From Ilumatobacteraceae bacterium (GTDB lineage Bacteria; Actinomycetota; Acidimicrobiia; Acidimicrobiales; Ilumatobacteraceae): a stretch of 35,219 nt of DNA. The notes below the pieces were generated by a model. The model was given only the letters and a program-made list of their open reading frames with translations. It did no database searches and was not told the origin of the DNA. The DNA lies in the NCBI GenBank assembly GCA_009694565.1, contig SHUR01000006.1, positions 1 to 35,219 on the forward strand. The letters are read 5' to 3'. Positions 17,595 to 27,732 of this stretch are shown one piece after another. A program made the position numbers and the translations under genes. Every line of letters begins with the position of its first letter. Position 1 is the first letter of the stretch.

Positions 17595-18062
17595 ATGGCT
17601 GTCGCTATCAAATTTCCAACAGTTCTGGCGCCACGTGAGGACCGAGATAATCGGCCCAAGTTGGCGTTGGTTCCTCAGAGCGAGCGACGCTATTTCCGAG
17701 TAATCACCGCGGTGGCTCTCGTCGTAACAGTGATGTTCTGCATCGTGGCGCTTCGTGCACATATGGCTCAACAAGAGATGCATCTAGATAAATTGAACTA
17801 CGACATCACCCGTGCGCGAGCACATTTCGAAACCTTGCGCGCCGAACGTGCAAATCTTCAGTCACCTGGCCAATTGATGAATCAGGCAAGTCTCATGGGT
17901 CTCGTTCCGAGTTTTCCAATTCGCATGGTAGGTATTCCGACAGCTGTTGCCGCTGAAGTAGCAGCAACAGTGGGCAAAGTCGATTCTGACGTCGTGGCTC
18001 GTACTGAATCGCCGCTTGACGAGTTCGGTCGGATGAAAGCAGTCGTGGTCGGATCACCATGA
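17595..18062 (+). CDS. ftsL: FtsL-like septum formation protein
   Basis: 155 aa; short cytoplasmic N-terminus, one TM (VITAVALVVTVMFCIVAL), then coiled-coil segment; position between rsmH and ftsI. Confidence 0.75.
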   Translation: MAVAIKFPTVLAPREDRDNRPKLALVPQSERRYFRVITAVALVVTVMFCIVALRAHMAQQEMHLDKLNYDITRARAHFETLRAERANLQSPGQLMNQASLMGLVPSFPIRMVGIPTAVAAEVAATVGKVDSDVVARTESPLDEFGRMKAVVVGSP

Positions 18063-20137
18063 CTGGGCCAGAAAGTTCACATCGCGGCACGCGTTCACAC
18101 GCAACGCCGTCGTCATCAGGATCAACAACTTCTCGTTCTGCATCATCTCGTTCAAAGTCGTCTCGCGTAACGAGTAATGGCGGTGCTTCGTCTGGTCGTT
18201 CACGTTCGACAAGTCGACCACCGGTAGCAAAGAGGCCAAGTCGGCCCCCAGTTCGCAGTTCGGCAGCAACTCGCGGGCCGGCATCAACTGTGTCACCCTT
18301 TGAATCTCTTATGGCATCTGCATGGCATTGGACCAAGATGAGTTTCACTGGGGAAGTACCAGCGTCATTGCGCTCAAGCAAGATTCCATCATCAGAAGCT
18401 CACCACAGGGTCAAGCATCGTTTACGAATCATGGTGGGACTTTTCATCCTTGCCCTAATCTCGTTGCTTGGTCGAGTGGTGCTTTTGCAAACGGTTCAAC
18501 GGCATTCGTACTTCGAAGCAAGCGTAGATCAGCGCACCAGAGTGAATATTCTGCGTGCAGCTCGCGGGGTCATCTTCGATCGCAACGGTCATGAGCTGGC
18601 ACTGTCTGTCCCAAGTACAACCGTGTATGCGGATCCTCGTGATATCACTGATGTTCCTGCTGTTGCGCACGCATTATCTGTTGCACTGGCGCACACCCCG
18701 GAACAAGAGGCCCGACTGCTCACAACTCTCAGCGCTCCCGGTTCAAAATTCACTTACATCGCGAGAGGCCTGAGTAAAGAAAATGCTCAAACTCTGCTTG
18801 GTCTCGCACTACCTGGTGTGTATTCGTACAAGGAACCGTCTCGACAGGTAGAAGGCGGAGTTGCGGGCGCTGTCATTGGTCGAACAGATCCTGACGGGCT
18901 AGGAACGTCTGGCCTTGAAAAGCAATTTAACAAAATTCTCACAGGGGTTGACGGCAAAGGTATTCGTGAAGTTGATAAGAATGGCCGTTCAATCGCCGGA
19001 GTACAGAGCACCACAGCGGCGCCAGTTGCCGGCGATGACATTGTTTTAACGCTTGACAAGAATATTCAGTTTCAAACTGACACAGCTCTCCTTGACCGTG
19101 TTGGACAACTCAGTGCCAAAGGAGGCACTGCAATTGTGATGAATACAACGACGGGCCAGGTGTATGCGATGTCGAATGTGCGACGGAATACTGCAGGCTC
19201 TGCAGTTCTTGCATCAGGAAACTTTGCAGCTGTTGAGGCGTATGAGCCTGGATCTGTGGCAAAAGTGTTCTCAATCAGCGCTGCATTGAATGAAGGAACC
19301 GTGACTCCAGAAACAGTCTTAAGGGTTCCAGGTGCAATCGTTGTTGACAAATTTCCCATTCGTGATGCATGGCCTCACCCTCCCATGGACATGAATGTGC
19401 GAAGCATTATTAGTGAGAGTTCAAACATTGGAACCCTCATGACAGCGGGAACAATCAGTTCTAATTCCTTGCACGATTATTTGTCTGCATTTGGTTTTGG
19501 TCAGAAAACGGGTCTGGATTATCCAGGTGAAAGTCGGGGAACCTTACGAAACGCGAACAAATGGCGAGGCACGGAAAAGGTAACTGTGTCGTACGGTTAT
19601 GGAATGGCCGCAACCGCACTCCAAATGATCGCAGGTGTGAATACTGTGGCGAACAAGGGAACTTATGTTGCTCCACAGTTAGTGAGTGCCACCATTGATA
19701 AGACGGGGAAACGGCATCCTGTAGCCCCGTCTAATACTCGATCAGTTCTTAAACCTGAGACAGCTGCAGCTATGACCGAGATGTTACGAGAAGTTATCTG
19801 TACAGGAACTGGAGAACTCGCTCAAGTAAAGGGCATGGAAATCGCTGGCAAAACGGGTACTGGCTACAAGGTGCAGGCGAATGGAACATATTCAACAGAT
19901 ACTGGCGGGCGTAAGTATTTTGCATCGTTCGTCGGATATTTTCCAGCTACTAATCCTCAAGTAACGATCTTGATCAGCATTGACGAACCGAACGCGTCAT
20001 CTCGGGACCGTTTCGGTGGTACTGCCGCAGCTACGGTCTTTGCTCGTTTGGTTCCAGGAGTAATGCACGAATTGGGTATCCAGGCAACTGGTTCAGGCAC
20101 TGGTTGTAAGGCGGGCGCTAAGTCTGCTGGACACTGA
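18059..20137 (+). CDS. ftsI: Peptidoglycan transpeptidase FtsI / PBP3
   Basis: 692 aa; PBP dimer domain; SVAK, SSN and KTGTG catalytic motifs; Ser/Arg-rich cytoplasmic N-terminus. Confidence 0.94.
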   Translation: MTGPESSHRGTRSHATPSSSGSTTSRSASSRSKSSRVTSNGGASSGRSRSTSRPPVAKRPSRPPVRSSAATRGPASTVSPFESLMASAWHWTKMSFTGEVPASLRSSKIPSSEAHHRVKHRLRIMVGLFILALISLLGRVVLLQTVQRHSYFEASVDQRTRVNILRAARGVIFDRNGHELALSVPSTTVYADPRDITDVPAVAHALSVALAHTPEQEARLLTTLSAPGSKFTYIARGLSKENAQTLLGLALPGVYSYKEPSRQVEGGVAGAVIGRTDPDGLGTSGLEKQFNKILTGVDGKGIREVDKNGRSIAGVQSTTAAPVAGDDIVLTLDKNIQFQTDTALLDRVGQLSAKGGTAIVMNTTTGQVYAMSNVRRNTAGSAVLASGNFAAVEAYEPGSVAKVFSISAALNEGTVTPETVLRVPGAIVVDKFPIRDAWPHPPMDMNVRSIISESSNIGTLMTAGTISSNSLHDYLSAFGFGQKTGLDYPGESRGTLRNANKWRGTEKVTVSYGYGMAATALQMIAGVNTVANKGTYVAPQLVSATIDKTGKRHPVAPSNTRSVLKPETAAAMTEMLREVICTGTGELAQVKGMEIAGKTGTGYKVQANGTYSTDTGGRKYFASFVGYFPATNPQVTILISIDEPNASSRDRFGGTAAATVFARLVPGVMHELGIQATGSGTGCKAGAKSAGH

Positions 20138-20151
20138 TCGGATCATGAAGC

Positions 20152-21594
20152 ATGTCGCGCCATTCAGTTTCTCCGTTGACTGTCGACAGCCTTGTCATGC
20201 ACGCCGACATTGCTGCCACGATTGTCGGAAGTAAGAACGCTGTATTCTCTGGGATAACTCAGGATTCTCGTAATGTTGAACCGGGTGACATCCTGTGTTG
20301 CGTTCGGGGACAGTTGTTCGACGGCCATCAGTTCATCTCTGAAGGAATCATGCGTGGAGCCGTGGCGGTACTTGTCGACCATATTGATGAATCAATAGCA
20401 TCGTCCGTCGTACAAATCATCGTGCCTGATGTACGCAGAGTTCTTGGTCGCATCGCATCTGCTGCTTTTCGGCACCCTGCATCCTCTTTGAAGATGGTTG
20501 GGATCACCGGAACAAATGGCAAAACAACAACTGCGTCAATTCTTGGGTCGTTGTTGACGGCTCATGGCGGATCTGTGCATGTGATGGGAACATTGACGGG
20601 AGCGCGGACAACCCCTGAGTCAATAGATCTGCACGCCCAATTACGTTCATGCGTGGACTCAGGGGTTGATCATGTAGTCATGGAAGTGTCGTCGCATGCG
20701 TTGGAGCATCACCGCGTAGATGGAATCGCTTTCGATGTGGCTGTCTTCACAAATCTCGGTCATGACCACCTTGACTTTCATGGCACCATGAAAAATTACT
20801 TTGCGGCCAAGAGAAAGTTGTTCACATCTGAACATGCAAGAGCGGCTGTAGTCAATGCAGATGACCCCTATGGGCTCCGCTTGCAAACGGAAGCTGTTGT
20901 TCCAACATCTTCGTATTCTTTATCGAATGTAAGCAATGTGATGGTCGCTGCGTCCCATGTTTCCTTTACCTGGAAGAGTCTTGACGTTCGTCTTCCAATT
21001 GGTGGCTCTTATGCAGTGATGAATGCACTCGCTGCCATTACTGCTGCCAATGAACTTGGTGTTCCTGATGAGCGCATCATCAGTGGATGTGCCTCCGTGC
21101 AGACCGTGCCTGGTCGGTTTGAATCAGTCCCTAATGATGTTGACATCGATGTTGTGGTCGACTTTGCGCATACGCCTGAAGCGTTGCAGGGCCTGTTGAT
21201 TAGTGCGCGAGAAATTGCTCGCGCAGGATTGATAGTGGTTTTTGGATGCGGCGGAGATAGGGACCATGCAAAGCGCCCACTCATGGGGGACATCGCATCT
21301 CGCGGGGCGGACATCGTGATTGTTACCTCTGATAATCCACGTAGCGAAGACCCAGAGCTCATACTGGCCGAAGTCATGTCAGGCGTTGTGGTCAATCATG
21401 CGTTGGTTAGTTCCATCGTGAACAGAGAAAAAGCAATTGAATCCGCCATCTTGGGTGCAAAGCGTGGTGACATGGTGGTTATAGCTGGCAAGGGTCATGA
21501 AACAACTCAGGAAATTAATGGTGTGATGACACCTAGCAGCGATGTAGCGATCGCTGCCGGAGCGCTTCGGATGCGAGAGGAGAAAACGAAATGA
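20152..21594 (+). CDS. murE: UDP-N-acetylmuramoyl-tripeptide synthetase (meso-DAP type)
   Basis: 480 aa; GITGTNGKTTTASI, MEVSSHALEHHRVDGIAFDVAVFTNLGHDHLDFHGTMKNYF, DNPRSEDP. Confidence 0.95.
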   Translation: MSRHSVSPLTVDSLVMHADIAATIVGSKNAVFSGITQDSRNVEPGDILCCVRGQLFDGHQFISEGIMRGAVAVLVDHIDESIASSVVQIIVPDVRRVLGRIASAAFRHPASSLKMVGITGTNGKTTTASILGSLLTAHGGSVHVMGTLTGARTTPESIDLHAQLRSCVDSGVDHVVMEVSSHALEHHRVDGIAFDVAVFTNLGHDHLDFHGTMKNYFAAKRKLFTSEHARAAVVNADDPYGLRLQTEAVVPTSSYSLSNVSNVMVAASHVSFTWKSLDVRLPIGGSYAVMNALAAITAANELGVPDERIISGCASVQTVPGRFESVPNDVDIDVVVDFAHTPEALQGLLISAREIARAGLIVVFGCGGDRDHAKRPLMGDIASRGADIVIVTSDNPRSEDPELILAEVMSGVVVNHALVSSIVNREKAIESAILGAKRGDMVVIAGKGHETTQEINGVMTPSSDVAIAAGALRMREEKTK

Positions 21595-22649
21595 TTGCAG
21601 TTCTTATCGCTGGAGCAGTGGCCATGGTGTTGTCTCTGTTTGGTACGCGCGCGTTGATCTCATTTTTTGATTCGATTGGGAAAGGTCAGCCGATTCTCGG
21701 TTCTGACGACCATGGACCCGTTCATCACATGAAAAAGCAAGGGACAGCCACGATGGGCGGAATTGCCATCATGGTGTCCGCATTCATTGGTTGGGTTGCG
21801 GGACATCTGCGCGGTGGAATAGCTCTCTCTGACCAAGCAATGATTATGTGGGCCATCTGTGGAGTCTTGTCAGTCATCGGTTTCCTTGATGACTTCTTGA
21901 AAGTGCGTCACGCGCATAATCGCGGAATCTTTTGGAAGAAAAAGGGATACATCACCTTCGGACTGGTTGTCGCCATGATGACGTGGCTACTCGTGGGAAC
22001 AGGTGTTAGCGAAACGTTGTCGTTCACTCGCCTGGATTTCCCCGGATGGCAGTTGTCGCCCGTTCTGTGGGTCGTATGGACATCAGTGATGGTGTGGGCA
22101 ACAACAAATGCTGTGAACGTGACGGACGGTCTCGACGGTCTCGCCGCTGGCTCAGCCTTGTTCGGATTTCTAGCCTTCACGGTGATTGCATATTGGGGAT
22201 TTCGAAATCCTGATATTTATCATTTGGTCAACCCTCTTGACTTGGCTGTTTTTTCTGCCGCAATGGCAGGTGCATGCGGTGGGTTTCTGTGGTGGAATGC
22301 TGCGCCAGCGCGAATTTTTATGGGAGACGTTGGAGCGTTAGGAATTGGCGCAGCCTTGGGCTTATTGGCGGTGACCACCAATACGCACATGTTGCTTCCA
22401 CTGATCTGTGCACTCAATGTGATGGAAGCTGGCTCAGTTGCTTTGCAGATGGGTGTATTCAAGGCATCGGGTCGAAAGAAACGATTGTTTCGTATGTCGC
22501 CAATTCATCATCACTTTGAACTTCTCGGGTGGCCAGAAACTACTGTCATTATTCGATTTTGGATCTTGTCTGGAATATGTGTGGCTGTCGCGGTCGGAAT
22601 GTTTATTGCAGACTTCACACACATAGCCGATTCCTTTGCCGGGCGGTGA
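21591..22649 (+). CDS. mraY: Phospho-MurNAc-pentapeptide transferase
   Basis: 352 aa; KKQGTATMGGIAI, GFLDDFLKV, TNAVNVTDGLDGLAAG, SPIHHHFELLGW. Confidence 0.95.
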   Translation: MIAVLIAGAVAMVLSLFGTRALISFFDSIGKGQPILGSDDHGPVHHMKKQGTATMGGIAIMVSAFIGWVAGHLRGGIALSDQAMIMWAICGVLSVIGFLDDFLKVRHAHNRGIFWKKKGYITFGLVVAMMTWLLVGTGVSETLSFTRLDFPGWQLSPVLWVVWTSVMVWATTNAVNVTDGLDGLAAGSALFGFLAFTVIAYWGFRNPDIYHLVNPLDLAVFSAAMAGACGGFLWWNAAPARIFMGDVGALGIGAALGLLAVTTNTHMLLPLICALNVMEAGSVALQMGVFKASGRKKRLFRMSPIHHHFELLGWPETTVIIRFWILSGICVAVAVGMFIADFTHIADSFAGR

Positions 22650-22650
22650 C

Positions 22651-23997
22651 ATGAAACGGGTAGCGGTTTTTGGTCTGGCCCTTGCTGGAGCAGCAGCAGC
22701 GCGTGCCTTGGCGGCGCGAGGCATCGAAGTGGTTCTCTCAGATGATGTGATCATCGACGAACATCGTCATCTCGCGCGTGAGCTTGGCTGCACAATTGTT
22801 CCTGTGGCTACTCAGTCCGATGTTGTTGCTTTTCTTAACGGCGTTGATGTGTTAATTCCTGCACCGGGCGTGGCACCACTTCACCGTGTCGTCGTTGAGG
22901 CACTCGCGCGTGACATATCTGTTCGTACTGAAATTGATATTGCATACGAATGGGAACAGCAGAGAAGTGGTGGACCTCGGCCTATTCTCGGAGTCACGGG
23001 TACAGACGGTAAGACAACAACCACAATGATTACCGCAGCGTTGTTGCGTGGCGGTGGGCGTTCGGTCGGTGAGGTGGGGAACACTGACCTTCCGTTTATG
23101 GCGGCTGTTGACCTACCATTTGATGCTTTTGTTGTGGAGTGTTCAAGTTTTCGATTGCAATTCACAGACGTTTTTCGCTGTGACGCGTCGGTATGGCTCA
23201 ATCTGGCGCCTGACCATCTTGATTGGCACGGTTCAATTGAAAAATACACTGAGGCAAAGCGTCGACTATGGGCATATTCAAGAAATAGCGACGTAGTGAT
23301 CGCTCCTACAGACAATGACGTGATTCTTAAATCAGCCCGTGCAACGCCAGCACGTTGTGTCACCTTTGGACTTGATGCAGGCGACTACATGGTGTCGTCG
23401 GGATCTTTGATGAGTCCGCACGGAGTCATCTGCTCGGTTGATGAATTATGGCGTGCACTTCCGCATGACATTACTAACTCGCTGGCTGCTGCGGCATTGG
23501 TCATCGAATCTGGGTTAAGTGTTGTGGGGGATGTAGCAGCGCCACTACACAATTTTGAATCAGCACATCACCGCATTGAACTCGTCGGCCATTTCGATGG
23601 GTCAGCATGGTACGACGACTCCAAGGCAACGAGTCCTCACGCAGCACTCACCGCTATACGGTCTTTTGAGCACATCGTGTTGATAGCTGGAGGCCGCAAC
23701 AAGGATTTAGATCTGACACAGATGGCTACAGAACCCAAACGAATGGCCGGAGTTGTTGCAATCGGGGATGACGCTGGCGCAATACGACAGGCTTTTGAAG
23801 GAGTGTGCGTCGTGAGTGATGCCACGTCAATGGATGAAGCGGTTGCTCTTGCACACGGCATGGCGAAGAATGGCGCAACGGTTTTATTGTCTCCCGGGTG
23901 TACTAGTTATGACTGGTACAACAATTACAACGAACGTGGTGACGACTTTCAAGACAAGGTACGAAAGTACTTCAACCGAACAGAATCGAGTTCATAA
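22651..23997 (+). CDS. murD: UDP-N-acetylmuramoylalanine-D-glutamate ligase
   Basis: ATG at 22651 follows the mraY stop; GVTGTDGKTTTTMITAAL, ECSSFRLQFT, LAPDHLDWHGS, WYDDSKATSPHAALTAI. Confidence 0.94.
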   Translation: MKRVAVFGLALAGAAAARALAARGIEVVLSDDVIIDEHRHLARELGCTIVPVATQSDVVAFLNGVDVLIPAPGVAPLHRVVVEALARDISVRTEIDIAYEWEQQRSGGPRPILGVTGTDGKTTTTMITAALLRGGGRSVGEVGNTDLPFMAAVDLPFDAFVVECSSFRLQFTDVFRCDASVWLNLAPDHLDWHGSIEKYTEAKRRLWAYSRNSDVVIAPTDNDVILKSARATPARCVTFGLDAGDYMVSSGSLMSPHGVICSVDELWRALPHDITNSLAAAALVIESGLSVVGDVAAPLHNFESAHHRIELVGHFDGSAWYDDSKATSPHAALTAIRSFEHIVLIAGGRNKDLDLTQMATEPKRMAGVVAIGDDAGAIRQAFEGVCVVSDATSMDEAVALAHGMAKNGATVLLSPGCTSYDWYNNYNERGDDFQDKVRKYFNRTESSS

Positions 23998-25193
23998 TGG
24001 CCACAGATAAACGAACTGCCCCAACTCTCAAGGAACGCCGACTTGCAACCCTTCGCCGAACCGGAGTTGCTGATCGTCATCGTGTTGCATTGGAGAAACC
24101 GTCTGCCGCATTCTTCTGGATCCTCATCATTGTCATTTCGTTTGTCATGTTGGGTCTGGTCATGGTGTTGTCGTCATCTTCAGTAACAAACTTGCACTCT
24201 GGTGGGTCAGCGTGGGAAATGCTTCAACGCCAATTGATTTGGGCAGCCTTGGGAGCATTTGCGATGTGGGCGGCGTACGAGCTGCCGTACGAAACTTGGC
24301 GTAATCCTCGACTACTAATGCCGGTAGTTCTAACAGTGGCGGGTTTGAACGCCGCAGTGATTTTGAAGGGCGCTTGGTTGAATGGTGCACGCGCATGGCT
24401 AGACATTGGTCCGTTCCGAATGCAGCCTTCTGAATTCATGAAAATCGCTGTGGTTCTTTTCTGCGCAAACTTGCTGTCGCATCGACATCGTTCGGTTCAG
24501 ATCACGAGCATTGTGTTGTGGCCCATGATTGCAGCATTGACAGTCAGTGCAGGATTGTGCGCCTTTCAAAAGGATTTCGGTGGAAGTTTGATTTTTGGTG
24601 GCGTCGTGCTTGCCATGATGTTTATCGCTGGGCTTCCACTGCGACAGTTAGCTGCAACTACAGTAAGTGTTGCGATTCTCGGAGTTTTCGTACTTAAGTT
24701 TGCAAGCAACGCCAGTGCGCGAATGCTTGCCTTTATGCATCTTGATGCCACAAAAGAAGACAGTGGATATCAGGTGTATCAGTCACTATTGAGCATTGCG
24801 AACGGCGGCTGGTCGGGTACTGGAATCGGATCTGGCACTAGTAAATGGGGTTACGTGCCCCTTGCTTACAGCGATTTTATTTTCTCAGTCATCGCAGAAG
24901 AGCTGGGGATTTTTGGTTCATTGATGGTCATTGGCGGATTTTTAGCATTGGTCATCTTCGGCTTGCAGGTTGCACTGTCAGCGCCAGATACCCACGGCGC
25001 ATTTATTGCAGGAGGTATATCTGCATGGTTCGGCGTTCAGGCATTAGTCAATGTCGGCGGAGTAGTGGGCGCACTGCCGATGACAGGATTAACTCTTCCT
25101 TTCTTGTCGTACGGCGGCTCTTCTCTGATCGCTTCGATGGCAGCGGCAGGATTATTGTTGAACGTGGCTCGAGATGTAAAGACTTCGCATTAA
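23997..25193 (+). CDS. ftsW: SEDS glycosyltransferase FtsW
   Basis: 398 aa polytopic protein; GARAWLDIGPFRMQPSEFMKIAVV, FIFSVIAEELG, GLTLPFLSYGGSSLI. Confidence 0.93.
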   Translation: MATDKRTAPTLKERRLATLRRTGVADRHRVALEKPSAAFFWILIIVISFVMLGLVMVLSSSSVTNLHSGGSAWEMLQRQLIWAALGAFAMWAAYELPYETWRNPRLLMPVVLTVAGLNAAVILKGAWLNGARAWLDIGPFRMQPSEFMKIAVVLFCANLLSHRHRSVQITSIVLWPMIAALTVSAGLCAFQKDFGGSLIFGGVVLAMMFIAGLPLRQLAATTVSVAILGVFVLKFASNASARMLAFMHLDATKEDSGYQVYQSLLSIANGGWSGTGIGSGTSKWGYVPLAYSDFIFSVIAEELGIFGSLMVIGGFLALVIFGLQVALSAPDTHGAFIAGGISAWFGVQALVNVGGVVGALPMTGLTLPFLSYGGSSLIASMAAAGLLLNVARDVKTSH

Positions 25194-25195
25194 CC

Positions 25196-26326
25196 GTGGT
25201 GTACGCAGTCGTAACCGGTGGCGGAACAAGTGGCCATGTCATTCCGGCGATAGCAATTTGTGAGTTACTCGTTGAAGCTGGTCATCCAGTGTCCGATATT
25301 CGCTACGTGGGTTCTCGGCGGGGCGTTGAGCAAGAGTTGATGCGATCGTTTGAAGTTGCTGCTGAATATCTTCCAATCTCTGGATTACAGCGTTCGTGGA
25401 CCATTCGGGGCATGGCACGAAATGTTTTGCTCCCGTGGCGCTTATTACGAAGCCGGATTCTTGCTCGTGGGCTCCTTAAATTGTGGAGCCCCGGCGTTGT
25501 GGTCTCGGTTGGTGGATATGCGAGCGAACCAATGTCGCGGGCAGCTCTTGCAGCACATGTGCCATTGGTATGTGTGAGTTACGACAGGATTCCTGGTTTG
25601 GCGACTCGTCGTCAAGCTAAACGAGCCACAATTTCTGCAGTTGCGTTTGAGGGTAGCTCTCTTCCTCGCTCGGTATTGACGGGTGCGCCAGTTCGTGAAC
25701 AATTACGCGGATTAGATGTCTCTGCTTCCCGCGCACTGTCGCGTTCCATGCTCGGTATTTCTCTGGACGCACGCATGGTAGTTGTAATGGGTGGGTCTTT
25801 AGGTTCTGGTGTGTTGAATTCGATGGTTGCTGATCTGTTACTTGAAATGGCAGGAACTCAATCGGTTGTTTACCACATATGCGGTCAGCGCTTTGCACGT
25901 GATTCCATGCCGCACATACCCGCGGGGGTGCAATATGTGCGCGTTGGCTACGAAGACCGAATGGCAGATGTCTACAGCGCACTCGATGTCTTAGTTTCAC
26001 GAGCAGGCGCAAGTTCAGTAGCTGAAATCGCCACAGTTGGTGTTGCTGCAGTTTTGATTCCGTGGCCTGATGCAGCAGATGGGCACCAAGAACTCAATGC
26101 CAGATGGTTGACAGATGCCGGAGCAGGAATTCTCATGGATGATGCGGCGTGTGTTGACGGGCGGGCGGTGGCTCAGGTCACTCAATTGTTGGCAGATAGT
26201 GATCGTGTGTCAATAATGGCCCGCACTGCTTATCAATTAGGTGCCATACATCGAAGCACAGCATTAGTTAAAGCAATCGAGGGGGCCGCTCACGCGACCG
26301 TCGCGCGTGGAACAATGGACGACTAA
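25196..26326 (+). CDS. murG: UDP-GlcNAc:lipid I GlcNAc transferase
   Basis: GTG start at 25196; TGGGTSGHVIPAIAI, VVSVGGYASEP, VVVMGGSLGSGVLN, SRAGASSVAEIATVGVAAVLIPWPDAADGHQELNA. The track start at 24845 lies within ftsW. Confidence 0.92.
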   Translation: MVYAVVTGGGTSGHVIPAIAICELLVEAGHPVSDIRYVGSRRGVEQELMRSFEVAAEYLPISGLQRSWTIRGMARNVLLPWRLLRSRILARGLLKLWSPGVVVSVGGYASEPMSRAALAAHVPLVCVSYDRIPGLATRRQAKRATISAVAFEGSSLPRSVLTGAPVREQLRGLDVSASRALSRSMLGISLDARMVVVMGGSLGSGVLNSMVADLLLEMAGTQSVVYHICGQRFARDSMPHIPAGVQYVRVGYEDRMADVYSALDVLVSRAGASSVAEIATVGVAAVLIPWPDAADGHQELNARWLTDAGAGILMDDAACVDGRAVAQVTQLLADSDRVSIMARTAYQLGAIHRSTALVKAIEGAAHATVARGTMDD

Positions 26327-27732
26327 TGAACGTCTCTCGTCGAACCGCTGAACCGCTCATTGGGCTCAATGTGCCTATTCGATGTCACGTCGTTGGCATT
26401 GGGGGTCCTGGCATGAGCGCAATCGCTCGCTTGTTGATTGAAATGGGTCATGAGGTGACAGGCTCAGACCTGCACGAATCAGCGGCCATTGATGATCTTC
26501 GTCAGCGCGGCGCAGAAATTTCTATTGGCCATCACGAGGCAGCCGTCCACGGTGCTGATGTCGTTACATACTCGACGGCAATTCCTTCTGCCAATGTTGA
26601 ATTGGTAGAGGCGCTGCACGGTGGAATACCAACTCTTCATAGGTCTGGAATATTGGCATCGTTATGCGCTGTCACAAATGCTGTTGGCATTGCCGGTACC
26701 CATGGAAAGACAACTACTACAGCGCTCGTCACTGCGATGACTACGGCTGGTGGTCTGCATCCCTCGTCGATAATCGGTGCGGATGTTCTCGGCGGTAATG
26801 AGACTGTCCACGGGGACGGTTCACTTCTCATAATTGAGGCAGATGAAAGTGATGGGACTCTTGATGTTCTTCCATTGACATCTCTCGTGGTGACCAATAT
26901 TGATATTGATCATCTTGACTATTTTGTAACGTTCGAAGCTATTAAGGAATGTTTCGCTGATGCAATCGAGCGTGCTCGCGGAGTTGTAGTGCTGAATGCA
27001 GATGATGCAGGGTCCGCTGATCTTGTGAGGGCACTTGGTCGAGATATTCGTGTGACAACTTTCGGACGGTCAGAGAATGCAACGGTCCGCATTATGTCAG
27101 TTGAGCAAAACAGTGGAGGCACATTGGTTGAAGTATGTGTCGCCGACCAGACGTACGGGTGTGCATTAAATTCACGCGGTGAACATAATGTTTTGAATTT
27201 TGCTGCTGCTCTTGCGGTGGCAATTCGTCTTGGTGTCGACCCGTCTGTCGCGTGTACGGCAGCTGCGGCTTTTCGTGGCGTCGCCCGTCGGTTCACCGAA
27301 CGTGGTGATTTCCGTGGATCGTTATTAATTGACGACTATGCGCATTTGCCTGCCGAGATTTCCACCACAATTGATGCAGTGCGTTCACACCCAGCATTGA
27401 CGGGTCGTGTGATTGCAGTGTTTCAACCGAATCGATACCACCGCATCGCCACGATGGCTGATTCGTATGCCGATTGTTTTGTGCAGGCAGATCGAATTGT
27501 GATTACTGACGTATATGCATCAGGTACTCAGAAGATAGACGGAGTCACAGGAGAGTTGGTGGTCGATGCCATTCGTCGTGCACATCTAAAAGCTGATGTG
27601 GTGTGGGCGCCGTCGCGCACTGACACGGTGGCTGCCGTTGAGTCATGGATCTCCCCTGGCGACATCTGCATCTCGATGGGTTGTGGCGATATTGAATCAT
27701 TTCCTGATGATTTGCGAGGAGTGGCGAAATGA
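26326..27732 (+). CDS. murC: UDP-N-acetylmuramate-L-alanine ligase
   Basis: 468 aa; HVVGIGGPGMSAIARLLIEMGHEVTGSD, GIAGTHGKTTTTALV, DESDGTL, VAVFQPNRYHR-like IAVFQPNRYHR. Confidence 0.95.
   Translation: MNVSRRTAEPLIGLNVPIRCHVVGIGGPGMSAIARLLIEMGHEVTGSDLHESAAIDDLRQRGAEISIGHHEAAVHGADVVTYSTAIPSANVELVEALHGGIPTLHRSGILASLCAVTNAVGIAGTHGKTTTTALVTAMTTAGGLHPSSIIGADVLGGNETVHGDGSLLIIEADESDGTLDVLPLTSLVVTNIDIDHLDYFVTFEAIKECFADAIERARGVVVLNADDAGSADLVRALGRDIRVTTFGRSENATVRIMSVEQNSGGTLVEVCVADQTYGCALNSRGEHNVLNFAAALAVAIRLGVDPSVACTAAAAFRGVARRFTERGDFRGSLLIDDYAHLPAEISTTIDAVRSHPALTGRVIAVFQPNRYHRIATMADSYADCFVQADRIVITDVYASGTQKIDGVTGELVVDAIRRAHLKADVVWAPSRTDTVAAVESWISPGDICISMGCGDIESFPDDLRGVAK

Noticed and set aside
24845-25195. 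N-terminal extension of the 493-aa ORF containing MurG
   Set aside because: The extension is an out-of-frame reading of ftsW; MurG homology begins at the GTG at 25196, right after the ftsW stop.
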